NCBI RefSeq assembly: GCF_014493765.1
Contig: NZ_JACTVJ010000014.1
Coordinates: 248,001 to 312,000 of the forward strand
Source: Streptomyces polyasparticus
GTDB taxonomy: Bacteria; Actinomycetota; Actinomycetes; Streptomycetales; Streptomycetaceae
DNA length: 64,000 bases
Reading direction: 5' to 3'
Part shown: positions 61,718-64,000 of the stretch, piece by piece
Layout: each line of letters opens with the position of its first letter
Position numbering within the stretch: position 1 is the first letter of the stretch
Translations under genes and position numbers: made by a program
Notes under the pieces: generated by a model
What the model was told of the DNA's origin: nothing
The model's database searches: none
What the model saw: only the letters and a program-made list of their open reading frames with translations

Positions 61718-62808
61718 GCCTGGCGACCGCGTTCACGGAGCTGTCCGGTGTGGAGCACCCCATCGCCCTTGCCCCCATGGGCGGTTCGGCAGGCGGGGCA
61801 CTGGCCGGGGCGGTGTCGCGGGGCGGCGGGCTCGGGATGCTGGGCAGCGGGGACGGGGACCCCGAGTGGCTGGCACGCGAGGTGACCCTCCTCGACGAGG
61901 CGAGGGCGGGCCGGCCCTGGGGGATCGGGTTCCTGACCTGGGCGGTCACCGGCGAACGGGTCGCGCAGGCACTGGAGTTGGGGCCCTCGGCGGTGATGCT
62001 GTCGTTCGGCGATCCGGGCCCCTGTGCGCAGCTCGTACGGGATGCGGGCGCGTTGTTGATGCTCCAGGTGACCGATCTGGAGGAGGCGCGCAGGGCGGTC
62101 GATCTGGGCGCCGATGTGATCGTGGCACAGGGCACCGAGGCCGGTGGGCACGGTGCGGTGCGCGGGCGCTCGACGCTGCCGTTCGTACCGGCCGTGGTGG
62201 ATCTCGCGGATCCGACTCCCGTACTGGCGGCGGGCGGCATCGCCGACGGCCGCGGGGTGGCGGCGGCTCTCGCGCTCGGCGCCGCCGGGGCGCTGCTCGG
62301 CACCCGCTTCCAGGCCACGGCGGAGTCCCTGGTCGATCCGGACACGGCCGCGGCGCTCGTCGCGGCGAGCGGGCAGGACACCGAGCGCAGCCGGGTGCTC
62401 GACCTCGCGCGCGGTTCGTCCTGGCCCGCCGGATACGCGGCCCGCACGCTCGGCCATCCCTTCCTCGACGTATGGCGCGGCCGGGAGGACGAACTGGCCG
62501 ACGCCGCCGGCGATGTACGCAGGGAGTACGAGGAGGCGGTGGCGCGCGGGAGGATCCCCGCGCTGCCGCAGTGGGCGGGTGAGGGCGTGGACCTGATCGG
62601 CGATCTGCCGTCCGCCGCCGCCCTCGTCCCGGCCCTGGCCGCGCAGGCGGAACGGACGCTGGAACGGGCGCTGGGCCGTGCGGCCGGCGGGGGTCACCCG
62701 GACACACCTGAGCATCCGCCCGCCACGAACCACCCGGACACACCTGAGCATCCGCCCATCGCCAACCACCCGGACACGCCCCGGCGCCACCCAGCCACGG
62801 ACACCTGA
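61714..62808 (+). CDS. Nitronate monooxygenase family protein (NMO/2-nitropropane dioxygenase)
   Basis: A 364-residue TIM-barrel FMN enzyme that oxidises alkyl nitronates such as propionate-3-nitronate. FMN and phosphate sites: ALAPMGGSAGG, GADVIVAQGTEAGGHG, VLAAGGIADGRGVAAALALG and GALLGTRFQATAES. The last ~38 residues are a Pro/His/Asp repeat (HPDTPEHPP units) not part of the fold. ATG 61714 overlaps the membrane protein's stop by 4 bp, so the two are coupled. Confidence 0.88.
   Translation: MSLATAFTELSGVEHPIALAPMGGSAGGALAGAVSRGGGLGMLGSGDGDPEWLAREVTLLDEARAGRPWGIGFLTWAVTGERVAQALELGPSAVMLSFGDPGPCAQLVRDAGALLMLQVTDLEEARRAVDLGADVIVAQGTEAGGHGAVRGRSTLPFVPAVVDLADPTPVLAAGGIADGRGVAAALALGAAGALLGTRFQATAESLVDPDTAAALVAASGQDTERSRVLDLARGSSWPAGYAARTLGHPFLDVWRGREDELADAAGDVRREYEEAVARGRIPALPQWAGEGVDLIGDLPSAAALVPALAAQAERTLERALGRAAGGGHPDTPEHPPATNHPDTPEHPPIANHPDTPRRHPATDT
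62695..62802 (+). repeat. In-frame 36-bp repeat at the 3' end of the monooxygenase gene
   Basis: Two near-identical units at 62695 and 62731 encode HPDTPEHPPATN and HPDTPEHPPIAN; a third, diverged unit at 62767 encodes HPDTPRRHPATD. It keeps the reading frame, so length changes would vary the tail without breaking the enzyme. Confidence 0.9.
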
Positions 62809-62856
62809 GTAGGAGAACTCATGCCGGCTCCAGCACACGGCTGACAGTCTGCGGGC

Positions 62857-63864
62857 ATGACGAGCAGCGGACCGGTCATGACAAGCGGCACAGGCGACGC
62901 GAGCAGCACAGCGAATGCGCCGGACGCGCCGGACACACCAAGTGGCCGACCCGCCCTGACAGTTCTGCACCTGCTGCTCGTCTGGGCCTCGATGACGGTC
63001 ACCGTTCCCGCGCTCGGGTTCGGGATCGTGATGTCCGGATGGGGTGGCGGGCAAGGCGCCGCGCTGCTCACGCTCGCGGTCGGAGTGCCGCTCACCGTAG
63101 GGCTGTTGGCCATCATGGGGACGCCCGTACGGGACGTGGTGCCGCTGTGCGCGTCCACCGCAGGACGCTTCGGCTGGGCGGCGCTCGTCTTCGCCGCCGG
63201 CAGCGCCGGCGCCGCCGCGGGCGTGCTCGCGTACGGCGAGGACGTCGATCTGGGCGGCGCCGGGACGCGGATCGCGCTGGCGGGCGTGCCGTACGCCGTG
63301 GCCGCGGCGTTCTTCGTGCCGAGCCGACGGGTACGCGTCGGCGCGGCGGCCGTGCTCGCGCTCGGCGTCGTCTACGGGGGATACGTCGGCCCCGCGCAGG
63401 CAGAACGGCGCGCACACGCGGCGGAGATCGCGGAGTACCGGGAACAGTCCGAGCTGCTCCGCCTGGGCAGCACGCCCGCCGGGACGACACTCTCCCGGGC
63501 CCACCTCGGGCCCGGCTCCTTCAGCGTCGCCTACCATCCGGCCCGCGCGAACGACGCAGGCCACGTGGGCCTCACGGTGGGCCGCCCGCCCACACCTGCC
63601 CCGGCACCGGTCTGCCCCGAGATCCTCGGCGAGGGCGTGACCTGCGACGTGGACGCGCGGGGCGTGCTGCGCATGGTCCACGCCTTCCCGGACGGCGGGC
63701 GCGCCATCACCCTCATCCGCTACGACGGTCCGCTGGAGCTCCGCGTCGAGAGCCAGTCCCTGGACGAGCGCGGGCTGCGCCGGCTCCTCGGCTCCGTACG
63801 GCCGATGACGGACGCGGAGCTGGAGGACCTGATGCGGGAGAGGCTCATCGAGCGAAGCTTCTGA
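62857..63864 (+). CDS. Membrane protein with extracytoplasmic C-terminal domain
   Basis: A 335-residue protein that I do not recognise. A polar, Ser/Pro-rich N-terminus (residues 1-30) is followed by four to five helices (LTVLHLLLVWASMTVTVPAL; LLTLAVGVPLTVGLLAIMGT; WAALVFAAGSAGAAAGVLAY; AVAAAFFVPSRRVRVGAAAV). A ~170-residue soluble domain follows, with two Cys (VCPEILGEGVTCDV) that could form a disulfide if outside the membrane. ATG 62857 is used; codon 8 is another ATG. No coupled partner is seen. Confidence 0.75.
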   Translation: MTSSGPVMTSGTGDASSTANAPDAPDTPSGRPALTVLHLLLVWASMTVTVPALGFGIVMSGWGGGQGAALLTLAVGVPLTVGLLAIMGTPVRDVVPLCASTAGRFGWAALVFAAGSAGAAAGVLAYGEDVDLGGAGTRIALAGVPYAVAAAFFVPSRRVRVGAAAVLALGVVYGGYVGPAQAERRAHAAEIAEYREQSELLRLGSTPAGTTLSRAHLGPGSFSVAYHPARANDAGHVGLTVGRPPTPAPAPVCPEILGEGVTCDVDARGVLRMVHAFPDGGRAITLIRYDGPLELRVESQSLDERGLRRLLGSVRPMTDAELEDLMRERLIERSF

Positions 63865-64000
63865 GCGCTCTGCCTCTCGTACCGCGCCGCTCACCCTCAC
63901 CGGCGCACCTCACCCGCGCGCCTCGCCCGCGCACCTCGCCCGCGCCCCCCGCCCCACATCTCCCGCCCCACATCTCCCGCCCCACGCCCCCTCGCCCCCC
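63865..64000. repeat. Low-complexity Pro/Arg-type repeats at window edge
   Basis: After the last stop the sequence is C-rich with repeats of CGCGCACCTCGCC and three copies of CATCTCCCGCCCCA-like units. No gene is supported, and the region is cut by the window end. Confidence 0.6.

Overview
The window is about 64 kb of very GC-rich chromosome from a Streptomyces species or close relative. Pointers are third-position GC bias, frequent GTG starts, leaderless-looking starts, an msiK-type multi-sugar ATPase, a PhoR-PhoP/PhoU locus, mshA (mycothiol), CarD and an HbhA/DUF2516/XRE trio. From memory, the order carD - lipoprotein - phoP-phoR - phoU beside rlmB-cysS-ispF-ispD matches the S. coelicolor core. 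I see no insertion sequence, prophage, integron, CRISPR array or rRNA operon. One tRNA gene, tRNA-Thr(UGU), is present.

Layout. 1-9 kb: truncated DHA2 exporter, SSAT-like acetyltransferase, APH(6)-type kinase, DsbA-like lipoprotein, amine-oxidase-like flavoenzyme, a repeat-filled 0.5 kb gap, and a MacB/FtsX-type exporter. 9-14.8 kb: tRNA-Thr, a NarL-type two-component pair, msiK, a sugar nucleotidyltransferase. 15-18 kb: DoxX-like membrane protein and secreted serine hydrolase. 17.9-31.8 kb: a long minus-strand operon. It encodes a peptide-binding lipoprotein, two permeases and two ATPases (one permease fused to one ATPase), an S9 peptidase fused to an S12 beta-lactamase-fold hydrolase, an M20 deacylase, a GNAT acyltransferase, an N-acylamino acid racemase and a PucR regulator. 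Most junctions overlap by 1-4 bp. 32-32.5 kb: a leader peptide, attenuator-like terminator and ACT-domain protein. 32.5-38 kb: rlmB, cysS, a PPOX-fold protein, ispF, ispD, carD. 38.5-42.7 kb: lipoprotein, phoP-phoR, PHO boxes, phoU and a very small Cys-rich protein. 42.8-57 kb: mostly conserved genes including gpmA, mshA, an NlpC/P60 endopeptidase and a SpoIIE-type phosphatase with a receiver domain. 57-60.2 kb: an accessory patch with a MerR-PP2C fusion, a TTA-containing micro-ORF, a HEAT-repeat gene broken by one stop codon and a DUF2199 gene. 60.2-64 kb: methyltransferase, membrane proteins, nitronate monooxygenase and several tandem repeats.

The strongest candidate for an underdescribed system is the 19.7-31.8 kb operon. 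It combines peptide import, a two-headed serine peptidase and the three activities needed to turn D-amino acids into L-amino acids through N-acyl intermediates (acylate, racemise, deacylate). The racemase carries every catalytic and metal residue at the same number as the Amycolatopsis enzyme. A palindromic operator candidate lies upstream. The second candidate is the apparently leaderless Leu-Ile-Ile leader peptide and terminator in front of a free-standing ACT-domain protein.
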